A stretch of 30,436 nt of DNA, from positions 1 through 30,436 of IMG/VR virus record IMGVR_UViG_3300010160_000162; one strand, 5' to 3'. The notes below the pieces were generated by a model. It had not been told where the DNA came from, ran no database searches, and saw only the letters and a program-made list of their open reading frames with translations. Below, one piece after another: positions 10,001 to 19,659 of the stretch. Source of the stretch: a virus. The first letter of the stretch is position 1. Each line of letters begins with the position of its first letter. Made by a program: the position numbers and the translations under genes.

Positions 10001-13000
10001 ATTATTTTACCAGACTTCACAAGCACCAAACAATTCACAATTTGTTGATAATTCACCAGCAAGCAACCCAATTACGCGTTTTGGTAATACCTCACAAGGT
10101 ACGTTTGCGCCGTATGGAGCTAATTGGTCTAACTACTTTGATGGTACTGGTGATTGGATAACTACAACTGCTAGTACAAAATATCAATTTACTGGTGATT
10201 ACACTCTTGAAGCTTGGATTTATGTTACTGTGTTAACAGATGGATTAATATTTGGCACTGCCACTGCTGGTGGCGCTACTGACCAGTTTGGTTATTCATC
10301 TACTGGTCAATTATATTTTGCTAATGTACTAACTGCAGCTGGTCTTATTACAACAAATAATTGGATTCATGTCGCGGCTTCAAGAAGCGGTACAACGCAA
10401 AAACTATTTATAAATGGCGTAGTTCAATCAACAGCAACTGTCTCAGGCACAATTGGTCAAAATTTAGCTGGGTATATTGGTAGAAGGGCCGACACTTTTA
10501 GTCCAGTTAACGGTTATATTTCAAATCTACACCTTGTAAACGGCACTGCTCTTTACACAGCTAACTTTACTCCACAAATCACTCCACTAACACCTGTTAC
10601 AAATACAGTACTATTAACTTGTCAATCACCTGGATTTGTTGACAATAGTGCCAATAATTTTGTTGTGTCAAACGTTGGCGATACAAAAACACAACGCTTT
10701 TCACCATATGGTGCAACAATTCAAACTCCTACATCATACAGCGTACAGTTTAACGGTAATACCAACGCTTTTACTACACCATATAACGTGGCTTTAAATC
10801 TTTATCAATCTGTTTGTACAGTTGAATGTTGGGTTTACCTTACTAGTTTTCCTATTACTAATAGTGCTGTTATTTATGGACATACTGCATGGGATGGTAC
10901 TAATACATATACAGGATTAAATATAACTACTGCTGGCAATCTTCAGTATATGACTAGAAATATGTCAGCGGGTAACTATGTTACTTCTACTAGTACCGTA
11001 CCATTAAATCAATGGGCTCACATAGCTTGGGTTAGAAGCGGTACACTAGGCGATACTTGGACATATTACATAAATGGAGTTGCAGCAGGCACTGGTTCTT
11101 GGACTGGAAGAGGCGAAGAGGCGTGGAATACTTCTATGGCTGTTGGAACAGGTAATTTTAATAATGATAGAACTTTTCCTGGATCAATTTCAAATCTACG
11201 AGTAGTTAAAGGTGTGGCAGTTTATAGTGGTGCATTTACACCACCCACAGCACCATTAACTGCAGTTCAAAGTTCAGGAACTAACATTGCTGCTATTACT
11301 GGTACCGCAACAAGTTTATTAACTTGTCAAGATTCTACAGCTAAAGATAGTTCCACAAACGCATTTTCAATCACAGCAACTGGTAGTTTAGCCCTTAGAA
11401 AATTCAACCCATTTGGTTACACAAACACACAAGGTTCAGCATATACTCCTGCGCTATATGGTAGTTCAGCATACTTTGATGGTACTGGGGATTATTTAAG
11501 CGCTCCAAGTATGCCAACATTAGGCACTATTTTTACAGTTGAATTTTGGATGTACGGTACAACTACTGCTAGTCCACAAACACCTGTATATTTAAACGGT
11601 AATACTAGTGGTTTTGCCGCAGTTAATTTTAATTATAATGGTAGTACTGGTGCTATCACTTTATTTGCCAGTACAAGTGGAGCAGCATGGCAAGTAAGTG
11701 GTTCAGCAGCTGGAACAATGGTAATTAATGCGTGGAATCATTATGCAATTACTTATGATGGAACTAACTTTAGACCTTATGTTAACGGAGTTGCAACAAC
11801 TGCAATTGCATTAACGGGTCCGTTAATGGCAGGAACAGTTAATTATATTGGGCAGTATTACACTGCACAAAATTTTACAGGTTATATTTCAGATGTTAAA
11901 ATTACAAAAGGTCAAGTACTTTATAGCTCAAACTTTGTACCACCACAAACACCATTAACAGCAACAAAAAATACTACGCTCCTACTCAACATGGACAAAG
12001 GTGCTCTTGTAGACTATACCAAGTCAGTTAATCTAGAAACAGTTGCTGATACTAAGATTAATAACGAAAGTGCACTAAACGGTGGTTACTATTCAAATTA
12101 CTTTGATGGTAGTGGTGATACGTTTTCTACTCCTGCAGGTTTAAGTACCGCAATGGGCACAGGATTTGCAGGTAATATTCTTTCTTTTGAGTGCTGGGTA
12201 TTTCCACAAAACCATAACTTTGGTGCATATGCACAGATGATTGCAGGAGCATATGCAGCAGTTGCAGCAAATGGACGTTGGTATATTGGTTTTGATAAAA
12301 CAGCTAATGCAACTACTCAATTAGTATTTGGATGGACTACAAGTAGCGGTTCGCAAACAGGTGTAACAACTACCGTATTTCCTATTACTCACGGTCAGTG
12401 GAACCATATTGCTGTTACCGTTGATGCTACCACAGCAGCTAGCAGTACTATTAAATTGTTTGCAAATGGACTACTATTAAATACATTTACAGCACAAGAT
12501 ATGTCTTCACAAACAGCGTACTATCAACCTACGCAAATAGGCGGTTGCGGTTCTACTACTTATACTTCTGAATTTCACGGATATATTTCAAACTTCCGTA
12601 TATTAAAAGGCTCACTGGCATATACTACAAACTACACTGTACCAACTGCTCCATTAACAGCAATTACAAACACAGTGTTATTAACTTGCCAAGGAAATAC
12701 TTTTAAAGATAATTCAATTGGTAATTTTGCATTAACACGTAATGGTGATGTAGCAGTCCGTTCATTTAACCCATTTAGACGTAATACCTCCACAAGTATG
12801 TATTTTGACGGAACTGGTGATTATTTATCAATACCCGTAAATCCAGCATATGGTTTTGGTACTGGCGATTTTACTGTTGAATACTGGATGAATCAAACTG
12901 CAACAATGACAGGTGAGTATGCAATTATTGAAACTCAAACCACTAATGCTTTTGTAATATATAAAATAAGCGCTAGTGGGGCATTGAGCTGGAGAGGTTA

Positions 13001-13298
13001 TGCTTCTGCGAATGATCAAACTCTTTTAACTCATGCTAATATTGTTATAAATACTTGGTATCATATTGCTGTTAGCAGAGCATCTGGTGTTACTAAAGGA
13101 TTTGTTAATGGTGTTCAAGTGTTTAGTGTTGCTGATACACTTAATTACGCAATACCAACTGTTGTAACTACAGTTGGTGGAAGAAATGGTGGAACAAATG
13201 GTTTCCCAGGTTACATAGAAGACTTACGCGTAACAAAAGGTTATGCCAGATACACGGCTAATTTTACACCAACAACAACAAAGTGGCCATCTAATTAA
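7047..13298 (+). CDS. Giant LamG-repeat adhesin A (TIG, Ig-like x2, LamG x8)
   Basis: This protein has 2083 residues; the start at 7047 follows AAGGA at 7037-7041. Residues 1-24 form a segment shared with three other fibre genes, followed by the fibre motif SKGGTGTTS. An IPT/TIG domain follows at about 36-123 (VTITGANF, ILINGV, ITFTTPA). Two putative-Ig (He_PIG-like) domains cover about 126-306 with LPPG...GTISGT signatures. From residue 355 there are eight LamG/concanavalin-like repeats of 204-242 residues. Each starts YFDGTGDY-like, continues F(T/S)(V/I)E.W, W.H.A and INGV, and closes with GYISN(L/F)R.(V/T)KG.A.YT. Between repeats lies a linker of the form LLTCQ...DNS...IT..G...NPF. LamG-like domains in phage virions are thought to bind surface glycans, so this is probably a receptor-binding or capsid/tail decoration fibre. 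It is a paralogue of the next gene. The exact ligand is unknown. Confidence 0.88.
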   Translation: MSIAAYLAKLSEGVNSSGILTTSKGGTGTTSGGAFPTITSISYGGDENDTATDTAGGKTVTITGANFAANAKILINGVAAPVVSVVSASTITFTTPAMAAGTYVLYMVNADGSTAIAVPGISYSGVPAWSTAAGTVATVTETTAISASLGVTSNSATTVSVLSGALPPGAVLNSNGTISGTSQITASPTTYTFTVRATDLELQDTDRQFSIVINPEIVTFSNPTNGGTVLAYSNLYNTINLSAIGNAGNAISSYSANTLPAGLTLSGSTITGTAASVGTSSTTLTATTANTNRSTQITFNWSVTVSGDLYWRNTPLLLSGTSTANSSLSDYLILNNQLIPIGDTRTSNFNPYQAGYYSNQFAVSADYITTPVTTLNSGFGTADFTVEAWIYPTVAQSTTIVSSNYSYGTAAGNWAFYTTVGSANTIYFNGGSASTAGANHASSATTTIPINQWTHIAYSKISNVGYFFINGVQLGTGVADTTNYAGATGTLYVGRQADGTGFLTGYISNLRIVKGTAVYTTNFTPATAPLTAVTNTTLLTCRSNQFTDAGPNNFTITTAGTPSVQQFNPFGIPASATTNNLYSAYLTSATDSRLTVPAGTAFAYGTGDFTVEGWFFVPTMTATNSPIIFSQTVSGTNYFWNGLQSISSVLTGKVSFIGTGSGGGTEILSGSNLFTAGTWNHFAVCRVSGMITVYLNGQGGTPTANATDFSNTSYVPTIGGYTHAAANLFNGYISNLRVVKGTAVYTTNFTPATTNLTAISGTSLLTFQDATIRDNSASALTITNVGTARLVAQSPFTQTTSTIALANVGSTYFDGTGDAAYIAGDGNVVNFGNGDYTIECWIYHIGGIGWMDTCPGGTVTPTNRIQLYMNNDGSCTYITYQGNQTLIATATGLGPPRQWNHMALVKYNNQTRIYVNGVQGGSTYADTLTMPSQSNRPFIMGNGYDGSQGGTAYLSNYRITKGVAVYTTPFALPTAPFTVGKGTQALFYQTSQAPNNSQFVDNSPASNPITRFGNTSQGTFAPYGANWSNYFDGTGDWITTTASTKYQFTGDYTLEAWIYVTVLTDGLIFGTATAGGATDQFGYSSTGQLYFANVLTAAGLITTNNWIHVAASRSGTTQKLFINGVVQSTATVSGTIGQNLAGYIGRRADTFSPVNGYISNLHLVNGTALYTANFTPQITPLTPVTNTVLLTCQSPGFVDNSANNFVVSNVGDTKTQRFSPYGATIQTPTSYSVQFNGNTNAFTTPYNVALNLYQSVCTVECWVYLTSFPITNSAVIYGHTAWDGTNTYTGLNITTAGNLQYMTRNMSAGNYVTSTSTVPLNQWAHIAWVRSGTLGDTWTYYINGVAAGTGSWTGRGEEAWNTSMAVGTGNFNNDRTFPGSISNLRVVKGVAVYSGAFTPPTAPLTAVQSSGTNIAAITGTATSLLTCQDSTAKDSSTNAFSITATGSLALRKFNPFGYTNTQGSAYTPALYGSSAYFDGTGDYLSAPSMPTLGTIFTVEFWMYGTTTASPQTPVYLNGNTSGFAAVNFNYNGSTGAITLFASTSGAAWQVSGSAAGTMVINAWNHYAITYDGTNFRPYVNGVATTAIALTGPLMAGTVNYIGQYYTAQNFTGYISDVKITKGQVLYSSNFVPPQTPLTATKNTTLLLNMDKGALVDYTKSVNLETVADTKINNESALNGGYYSNYFDGSGDTFSTPAGLSTAMGTGFAGNILSFECWVFPQNHNFGAYAQMIAGAYAAVAANGRWYIGFDKTANATTQLVFGWTTSSGSQTGVTTTVFPITHGQWNHIAVTVDATTAASSTIKLFANGLLLNTFTAQDMSSQTAYYQPTQIGGCGSTTYTSEFHGYISNFRILKGSLAYTTNYTVPTAPLTAITNTVLLTCQGNTFKDNSIGNFALTRNGDVAVRSFNPFRRNTSTSMYFDGTGDYLSIPVNPAYGFGTGDFTVEYWMNQTATMTGEYAIIETQTTNAFVIYKISASGALSWRGYASANDQTLLTHANIVINTWYHIAVSRASGVTKGFVNGVQVFSVADTLNYAIPTVVTTVGGRNGGTNGFPGYIEDLRVTKGYARYTANFTPTTTKWPSN
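8111..13298 (+). repeat. Array of eight LamG-like repeats in adhesin A
   Basis: Repeat starts, judged from the YFDGTGD-like strand, are near 8111, 8787, 9469, 10123, 10734, 11459, 12081 and 12792. Each repeat ends in a GYISNLRIVKG-like strand and an inter-domain linker. The last repeat lacks the linker and ends the protein (KWPSN). Confidence 0.85.
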
Positions 13299-13301
13299 GG
13301 A
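13297..13301 (+). promoter_or_regulatory. Shine-Dalgarno site of adhesin B
   Basis: AAGGA lies 6 bases before ATG 13308 and overlaps the last bases of the preceding stop region. The same leader form (AAGGAATA followed by the start) occurs before 7047 and before 23950, suggesting copied leader sequences within the fibre cluster. Confidence 0.7.
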
Positions 13302-13307
13302 ATATCA

Positions 13308-16300
13308 ATGAGTATCGCAAAATATTTAGCTAAATTAGCACAAGGCGTTGATTCTCAAGGACAATTAAGTAATACTAAAATATCGGGGGGTTATGATACA
13401 ACTCCTACTATTACTGGTATTGCTTATCCAGGAGACGATACAGCTGCTGATACAGCTGGCGGGCAAACTATTACCTTAACAGGTAATAACTTTGCCAATG
13501 GCGCACAGGTTATTATTAACGGAATAACTGCAAGTGTTGTAACAGTTGTGTCAACAACTCAGCTTACATTCACAGCACCAGCTGTTGCAGCTGGTAGCTA
13601 TATATTGTATGTAGTAAACACTAATGGTGGTACTGCTATTGCGGCTCCTGGTATTCAGTATTCTGCATTACCTGTATTTACAACCGCAGCTGGTACTTTA
13701 GGTACTTTGTATGAAACACAAGCAGTTAGTGCTATTACTTCATCTACTAGTGATTCTACAATTACTTACTACTTACAAAGTGGAACTTTGCCTCCTGGCG
13801 TTACCCTAAACAGTGCATCAGGAGTTATTAGCGGTACGTCGTCTGCTACTGCAGCTTCGACTACTTATACATTTACTGTTCGCGCAACTGACGGCCAACA
13901 ACAAGACGGAATCCGTCAATTTTCATTAACTATTAATCCTGACATTATTACATGGACTAATCCAACAAGTGGTGGTACATTAAGTGCTTATCAAGGCGTT
14001 GCAACAGTTATTCCAATTACCTCTGCCACAGGCACAGGCACTAACGTAGTTTACTCAGCTACTAATACTCCTCCTGGCATGGTACTTGCTGGTGATATAT
14101 TTACAGGCACACCAACTACCATAGGTAATACCAGTGCTACACTAACTGGTACAACAGTTGCTACTGCACGTACTGCACAAATTAATTTTACTTGGTCTAT
14201 TAGCGTACAAGGCGACACATACTGGCCGCAAACCACAGTGTTATTTCAAGGCACTGCTACAAGTGGTGTAGATCATTTTGCTACCGATACGAGCCCAAAC
14301 AATAACTTTGTTACCATTGTAGGCGATACTCGCCCCAGCAAACAAAATCCTTATCAAGCTGGGTATTACTCCAATCAATTTGATGGAACAGCTACTAGTC
14401 CTATAGGTACTTTTACTGGTCCTACTATCGGCACAGGTGATTATACTATTGAGTTTTGGGTAAATCAAGTTACTTTAACAGGTGATCAAGATTATTATCA
14501 AACATATTCTGGATCACTTACTCAAATAATGCTAGAATGGGATGGTACTGCTCAAAGAATTCGTCATAGATTAGGTAATGATGCGGGCACAAGTAACTTT
14601 GATTATAATAGTACAGTTGCACTTGTTGCTGGTCAGTGGAATCATTTAGCATTTGTTGTAAATGGTGCAACAGCATATACATTTATTAATGGTGTACAAA
14701 GCGGAACAGCCGCAGTTACAGGTTCTAGAACATCAACTTTTACTAATACTTTATTTGGTTGTTTATATAGTAGTAGTAGATTTTTTAATGGAAATATATC
14801 AAATTTTCGTTTTGTAAAAGGTACTGCGCTCTACACTACTGGATTTACGCCATCTACTGCTCCGTTAACTGCTATTACTAATACAGCAATGTTAACATTT
14901 CAGTCCGCTAGACTTGTTGATAATTCAATAAATAAATATAATATTAGTGGTGGTGGAACTACCAATCGTATAGTACCATTCAACCCATTTGGCGTACCTG
15001 CTACTACAACTGTAAACACTCGTTATAGTACCTACTTTGACGGTACTGGCGATTATATTACGGCAACACCAGCCGCCATTGGCACATCACAGTTTGGCAT
15101 AGAAGGTTGGTTTTATACATCCGACGTAACCACACTAAGATTTATTACTTCGCTTGGTTACAACAATAACAACAGTTTGTTTTTAGCAGTTAATAATAAT
15201 CAAGTTCAATTAAGTGTACAAGACAACGCAGGAGCATTTCCGCTTAATAATGTCAACATAGGCACACCAGTTGCTAATAGCTGGAACTACTTTTACGTTG
15301 GTCGCGGTGCGACTACGTCGGGAAGTGCAACTTGGTACTATGGTTTAAATGGTACTGTTAGCAGCCAAGCTGCAGCTAGCCCAACATTTCCTAGCAGAAA
15401 CTTTGAATTGGGTTATGCTGCCACACGTGCACTAGCAGGTTCTTACTTTCTGGGTTATATTTCAAATGTTCGTTTAATAGTTGGCAGTACGCCTTATACT
15501 ACCAGTTTTACCCCCGCTACAACACCATTAACAGCAGTTACAAATACTCAATTACTGGTTTGTCAAGACGCTACACTACGCGATAATTCCACAAACGCAT
15601 CCGTAGTAACAAGTTTTGGTGATGCACGTCCAGTTGCTGTTAGTCCGTTTACTTTGGCAACTAGCTCAGTTGCACTAGCTAACATAGGTAGTACATATTT
15701 TGATGGTACTGGGGATTATTTACAGCTTGCAAATAATTCTGCAATTTGTAATTTAAATGGATCTAATTTTACAGTCGAGTGCTGGGCATATGCTACAAGT
15801 ACAGCATCTAATTCATGTTTGATGGCTTGTTCAGCAAATCCAAGTCTTGTAGGTTTTGCAATTTTTATCCTAACCGGAAACTTAACTGTTTACGTAAATA
15901 ATGGTAATACAGTAATTGGATCCGTTACGTTTCCTATAAATACATGGAATCATGTAGCGTTTGTTCGTAATAATACTGTTTGTACATTATATTTAAATGG
16001 TGTTACTGTTGCTTCTGCTACAGTTGACATTACAAATCCTGCCGCAACTCAACCTTTTGTTATTGGCGGTATTACTAGTACAAGTGGTTGGAATAGTAAT
16101 TTATTTTTTACTGGATACATACAAGATGCACGTGTTGTCAAAGGTACAGCACTTTACACAGCAAACTTTGAAGTACCAACTCAACCATTAACAGCAGTTA
16201 CAAACACTCAGTTATTGACGTGCCAAACTTGGCAACCCACAAACAACAGCATGGCTGTTGACAACGGCCCGGCCGCTAATTTAGCTACTCGTTCAGGAAA

Positions 16301-19300
16301 TGTTTCACAAAGCTCATTTAGCCCGTATGGTAGTGGGCATAGCATGTATTTTAATGGCGGTGGCAGTAGTGGTTATTTATTACCTAATGGCTTATATTCA
16401 AAAACTGGTAATGTTAACAGCGGAAGCATAAATCTTCCGGGCGCGTTTACTTTTGAGTGCTGGGTTTATTTAACTGCTGGTGGCAGACATTGTATGATGG
16501 GTAGTCCAAATGGTTGGGCTTATTCAACCGACTGGGGTATTGCCATTTTGGACACTACAAATGGAGCTAGTACTAGTTATAATCCTGGTTTTTGTTTTAT
16601 ACGAACAGGTACTAGTGGATATGGTAGTAATTTTCTATATGCCACAAATTTTGGTTACCCAACACTAAATACTTGGCATCATCTTGCTATGTGTCGCGAT
16701 TCAAGCAATGGTTGGCATATGTATATGGATGGTGTAAAAGGCATAAATGCTAATCTTAATTCTATTGTCCATGCTTATGTACAATATGACGCTAACAGTG
16801 GTCCAAGCGGAACACTTGCTTTCTATCCTGCTGTAGCTAATTTAAATGGTATAATTGGTGGAGGTAACGGTACTGCAGCTCCTTCTGGTTTTAATGGTTA
16901 TATCAGTGATATGCGTTTAATTAATGGTACTGCACTTTATACAGGTGCTTCATTAACAATGCCAACTCAGCCACTATCACCAGTTGCAGGTACAGTTATA
17001 TTAGTAGGTCAAGACGACAAGTTTACAAACTTTGCTGATGACAAAGGAGTTAGGTATACCCATGAATACGCTAGTGCCAATAATTTTCGTGCAGAAAAGT
17101 TTAGTAAATTTAATACTGCAGACTCTCCAAAATTACCCATTAGTTATTCAAACTACTTTGACGGTACTGGTGACTATTTAAGTACCGCAGTATCAACAAG
17201 TACTCCAGGCTGGAACCTTATGGCTCCAAGTGGTAGTGGAGGTGGTACTGTAGAAGCTTGGATTTATGTAAACAGTGCTACTAGACGTATTATATGTGGT
17301 TGTTTAAATATTGGAGCATCTTATACTGGATGGTATCTTAGCATAAGTGCTACAGGACAACTAGCCGTAGAAGGTTATACTAGTGGTAATGCTGCAGGTC
17401 CGGCAATTAATTCTGGACTTGGATTAGTTGCACTTAATACATGGACACATATTGCTGTTAGTTGTGTAAGTGGAGTAGTTACTTTTTATATTAATGGCGT
17501 TGGTTACACTAGCGCAACATCAATACCGGCTACTTGGCAAATTAATAACACAGCTACTGCTACCATGGTTGGTGAAGCTTATACACCTTGGAACATACCT
17601 TTCTTAGGCTATATTAGTAATTTGCGAATGATTAATAATGCGGCATTTTATACGGCTGCAAGTTTAACAGTTCCAACTGTACCGCTAACAACTACAGTAA
17701 ACACTACACTATTAACTTGTCAAAATGCGACTCTTAAAGACAATTCCCAAAATGCTTATGCCATAACAGCTTTTGGTAATGCAATGCCTGCACTAGCAAA
17801 TCCATTTGGATTTACTGTAACAACAGGTACTCAATTTACTCCTCAAATTAAAGTTGGTTCAGCATTTTTTGACGGAACTGGTGATTATATAACTGTTCCG
17901 CATAGTCCTGCACTTGATCTTAACTGTGATAACTGGACCGTTGAAGCTTGGGTTAATCCTACTGGCACTGCGGAAATGGGAGTTATAGGTAAACGAGGTA
18001 ATGCTAATTATACTAGTTGGCTTATTAATATTAGAAATCAACGATTATATATTCTTGGATCTAGTAATGGTACTAGTTGGACTTTAAATAGTGGAGCAGC
18101 TGATGGTGTAACACCCGTAACACCAGGTTGGTGGACACATATTGCTGTGGTTAAAAGCGGAACCACAGTGTATTGTTTTGTAAACGGTAAACTTGATCAA
18201 ACTTATACCGGTATTGCTAATATAGCCGCTAATACCAATGCTTTAACAATTGGTGCAAGTTCAGTGGGTCCAGAAAATCTTTATACCGGGTATATTTCAA
18301 ACCTTCGTGTTATAAAAGGCCAAGCATTATATACTCAAGCATTTTCACCTCCAACTGAACCACCTGCTGCAAACAAAAACACAGTACTACAAATGGATAT
18401 GGACAAAGCACCAATTGTTGATGCTACATCAAGTCGTCCAGCGGAAACCGTTGGTGATGCTAGATTAGTTACTGAAAGTGCTTATAATACCACTTACTAT
18501 TCAAATTATTTTGATGGTACTGGTGATTATCTAAATGCGCCTTCTAGTACTAATTTAAATCTAACAGCTGACTTTACAGTTGAAACGTGGGTAAATGCTA
18601 CTGCAACAACAAATGCAGCCGACCAAGTTTTTAACTATGGTAATTATATTTTTATGTTGTATCACGTTGGTACGACATGGACTGTTGAAGTTGGTAATGG
18701 TACTAGTAATTTCTTTACATTAAGTGGTACTGCAAGTTTAAATGCTTGGCATCATTTTGCAATTACAAGAAGTGGTAATACATATACATTTTGGATAGAC
18801 GGAGTATCAGCAGCAACTACTACTAATACTAATGCACCTTCTACATCTGCGGCAACATTATATATTGGCAGACGTTCAAGTGTTAATGATCAATATTTTA
18901 CTGGATTTATATCTAATTTCCGTATAGTTAAAGGCACTGCGCTTTATACAACAGCGTTTACGCCTTCAACAACTCCATTAACAGCTGTAACAAACACTCA
19001 ATTATTAACTTGTCAGTCAAACAAGTTTGTTGATAATTCAGTTAATAACCTCGCAATTACTCGTACTGGTGACGTAGTAGTTCGTTCTGTAAACCCATTC
19101 AAACGCAATACTCAAACAAGTATGTATTTTGATGGTACTGGTGATTACATTTATACTCCAACAAATGCTTCGTATGGTATTGGTAGTGCTAATAACTTTA
19201 CTATAGAAGCATGGGCATATCCTATTATAACTACAGCAGGTAAGGGGATATTCCAAATATCTGCAACTGCTGGTGGATTACAAGCCTCAGTATCAACTAC

Positions 19301-19649
19301 TCTTGCTATTGCAATAACGGCAACTAACGCAGTAGAAATGTACGCAAATGGAACAACTTATACTACAGCTGCTGCTAAAGTACCTCTTGGTGTTTGGACA
19401 CACCTTGCAATTGTTAGGTTAAGCGGAGTAACTAAACTGTATATTAACGGTGTATTAGAAACAAGTATAGGTACAGCAGGTTCTATTACAGATACAACCG
19501 CTTATCCTAATACAAGTTTAGTAGTTGGTGGGTATTATAGTACAAGTTATTTGTGGAATGGTTACATAGAAGACTTCCGTATAACCAAAGATGCTGCTCG
19601 TTATACAGGTACGTTTACACCTCCAGCATTTAAACTTGCTAACAGATAA
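13308..19649 (+). CDS. Giant LamG-repeat adhesin B (paralogue of adhesin A)
   Basis: This protein has 2113 residues and begins 9 bases after the previous stop, behind AAGGA at 13297-13301. Its layout matches the preceding gene. It has a shared N-terminal segment (MSIAKYLAKL...G), a TIG domain at about 32-123 (ITLTGNNF, VIINGI, LTFTAPA), two Ig-like domains to about residue 303 (LPPGVTLNSASGVISGTS; TPPGMVLAGDIFTGTP), and eight LamG-like repeats from about residue 352. Repeat-specific oddities occur at the same ordinal position in both paralogues: the insert before SPYG after repeat 3, the MDK linker after repeat 6, and the linker-less repeat 8. The whole gene was therefore duplicated after the array had formed. 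Probable role: virion adhesin or decoration fibre binding surface carbohydrates, inferred from the LamG and TIG families. A shift in host specificity between A and B is plausible but untested. Confidence 0.88.
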   Translation: MSIAKYLAKLAQGVDSQGQLSNTKISGGYDTTPTITGIAYPGDDTAADTAGGQTITLTGNNFANGAQVIINGITASVVTVVSTTQLTFTAPAVAAGSYILYVVNTNGGTAIAAPGIQYSALPVFTTAAGTLGTLYETQAVSAITSSTSDSTITYYLQSGTLPPGVTLNSASGVISGTSSATAASTTYTFTVRATDGQQQDGIRQFSLTINPDIITWTNPTSGGTLSAYQGVATVIPITSATGTGTNVVYSATNTPPGMVLAGDIFTGTPTTIGNTSATLTGTTVATARTAQINFTWSISVQGDTYWPQTTVLFQGTATSGVDHFATDTSPNNNFVTIVGDTRPSKQNPYQAGYYSNQFDGTATSPIGTFTGPTIGTGDYTIEFWVNQVTLTGDQDYYQTYSGSLTQIMLEWDGTAQRIRHRLGNDAGTSNFDYNSTVALVAGQWNHLAFVVNGATAYTFINGVQSGTAAVTGSRTSTFTNTLFGCLYSSSRFFNGNISNFRFVKGTALYTTGFTPSTAPLTAITNTAMLTFQSARLVDNSINKYNISGGGTTNRIVPFNPFGVPATTTVNTRYSTYFDGTGDYITATPAAIGTSQFGIEGWFYTSDVTTLRFITSLGYNNNNSLFLAVNNNQVQLSVQDNAGAFPLNNVNIGTPVANSWNYFYVGRGATTSGSATWYYGLNGTVSSQAAASPTFPSRNFELGYAATRALAGSYFLGYISNVRLIVGSTPYTTSFTPATTPLTAVTNTQLLVCQDATLRDNSTNASVVTSFGDARPVAVSPFTLATSSVALANIGSTYFDGTGDYLQLANNSAICNLNGSNFTVECWAYATSTASNSCLMACSANPSLVGFAIFILTGNLTVYVNNGNTVIGSVTFPINTWNHVAFVRNNTVCTLYLNGVTVASATVDITNPAATQPFVIGGITSTSGWNSNLFFTGYIQDARVVKGTALYTANFEVPTQPLTAVTNTQLLTCQTWQPTNNSMAVDNGPAANLATRSGNVSQSSFSPYGSGHSMYFNGGGSSGYLLPNGLYSKTGNVNSGSINLPGAFTFECWVYLTAGGRHCMMGSPNGWAYSTDWGIAILDTTNGASTSYNPGFCFIRTGTSGYGSNFLYATNFGYPTLNTWHHLAMCRDSSNGWHMYMDGVKGINANLNSIVHAYVQYDANSGPSGTLAFYPAVANLNGIIGGGNGTAAPSGFNGYISDMRLINGTALYTGASLTMPTQPLSPVAGTVILVGQDDKFTNFADDKGVRYTHEYASANNFRAEKFSKFNTADSPKLPISYSNYFDGTGDYLSTAVSTSTPGWNLMAPSGSGGGTVEAWIYVNSATRRIICGCLNIGASYTGWYLSISATGQLAVEGYTSGNAAGPAINSGLGLVALNTWTHIAVSCVSGVVTFYINGVGYTSATSIPATWQINNTATATMVGEAYTPWNIPFLGYISNLRMINNAAFYTAASLTVPTVPLTTTVNTTLLTCQNATLKDNSQNAYAITAFGNAMPALANPFGFTVTTGTQFTPQIKVGSAFFDGTGDYITVPHSPALDLNCDNWTVEAWVNPTGTAEMGVIGKRGNANYTSWLINIRNQRLYILGSSNGTSWTLNSGAADGVTPVTPGWWTHIAVVKSGTTVYCFVNGKLDQTYTGIANIAANTNALTIGASSVGPENLYTGYISNLRVIKGQALYTQAFSPPTEPPAANKNTVLQMDMDKAPIVDATSSRPAETVGDARLVTESAYNTTYYSNYFDGTGDYLNAPSSTNLNLTADFTVETWVNATATTNAADQVFNYGNYIFMLYHVGTTWTVEVGNGTSNFFTLSGTASLNAWHHFAITRSGNTYTFWIDGVSAATTTNTNAPSTSAATLYIGRRSSVNDQYFTGFISNFRIVKGTALYTTAFTPSTTPLTAVTNTQLLTCQSNKFVDNSVNNLAITRTGDVVVRSVNPFKRNTQTSMYFDGTGDYIYTPTNASYGIGSANNFTIEAWAYPIITTAGKGIFQISATAGGLQASVSTTLAIAITATNAVEMYANGTTYTTAAAKVPLGVWTHLAIVRLSGVTKLYINGVLETSIGTAGSITDTTAYPNTSLVVGGYYSTSYLWNGYIEDFRITKDAARYTGTFTPPAFKLANR
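14361..19649 (+). repeat. Array of eight LamG-like repeats in adhesin B
   Basis: Repeat starts are near 14361, 15016, 15685, 16332, 17141, 17853, 18494 and 19113. Repeat 4 is the longest (about 809 bases) because of an insertion in the middle of the domain and an unusual linker (ILVGQDDKFTNFADDKG). The remaining repeats are 619-712 bases. Confidence 0.85.
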
Positions 19650-19659
19650 AGGGGAAATT

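Noticed and set aside
13046-13053. TATAAATA strings like T4 late promoters (for example here and near 24162).
   Set aside because: They fall inside coding sequence in AT-rich DNA, none lies in front of a gene, and no T4-like late transcription genes are seen in this window.
13386-13392. Runs of six G (here and at about 28001) as possible phase-variation or frameshift sites.
   Set aside because: They are short, frames continue through them unchanged, and nothing else suggests contingency switching.
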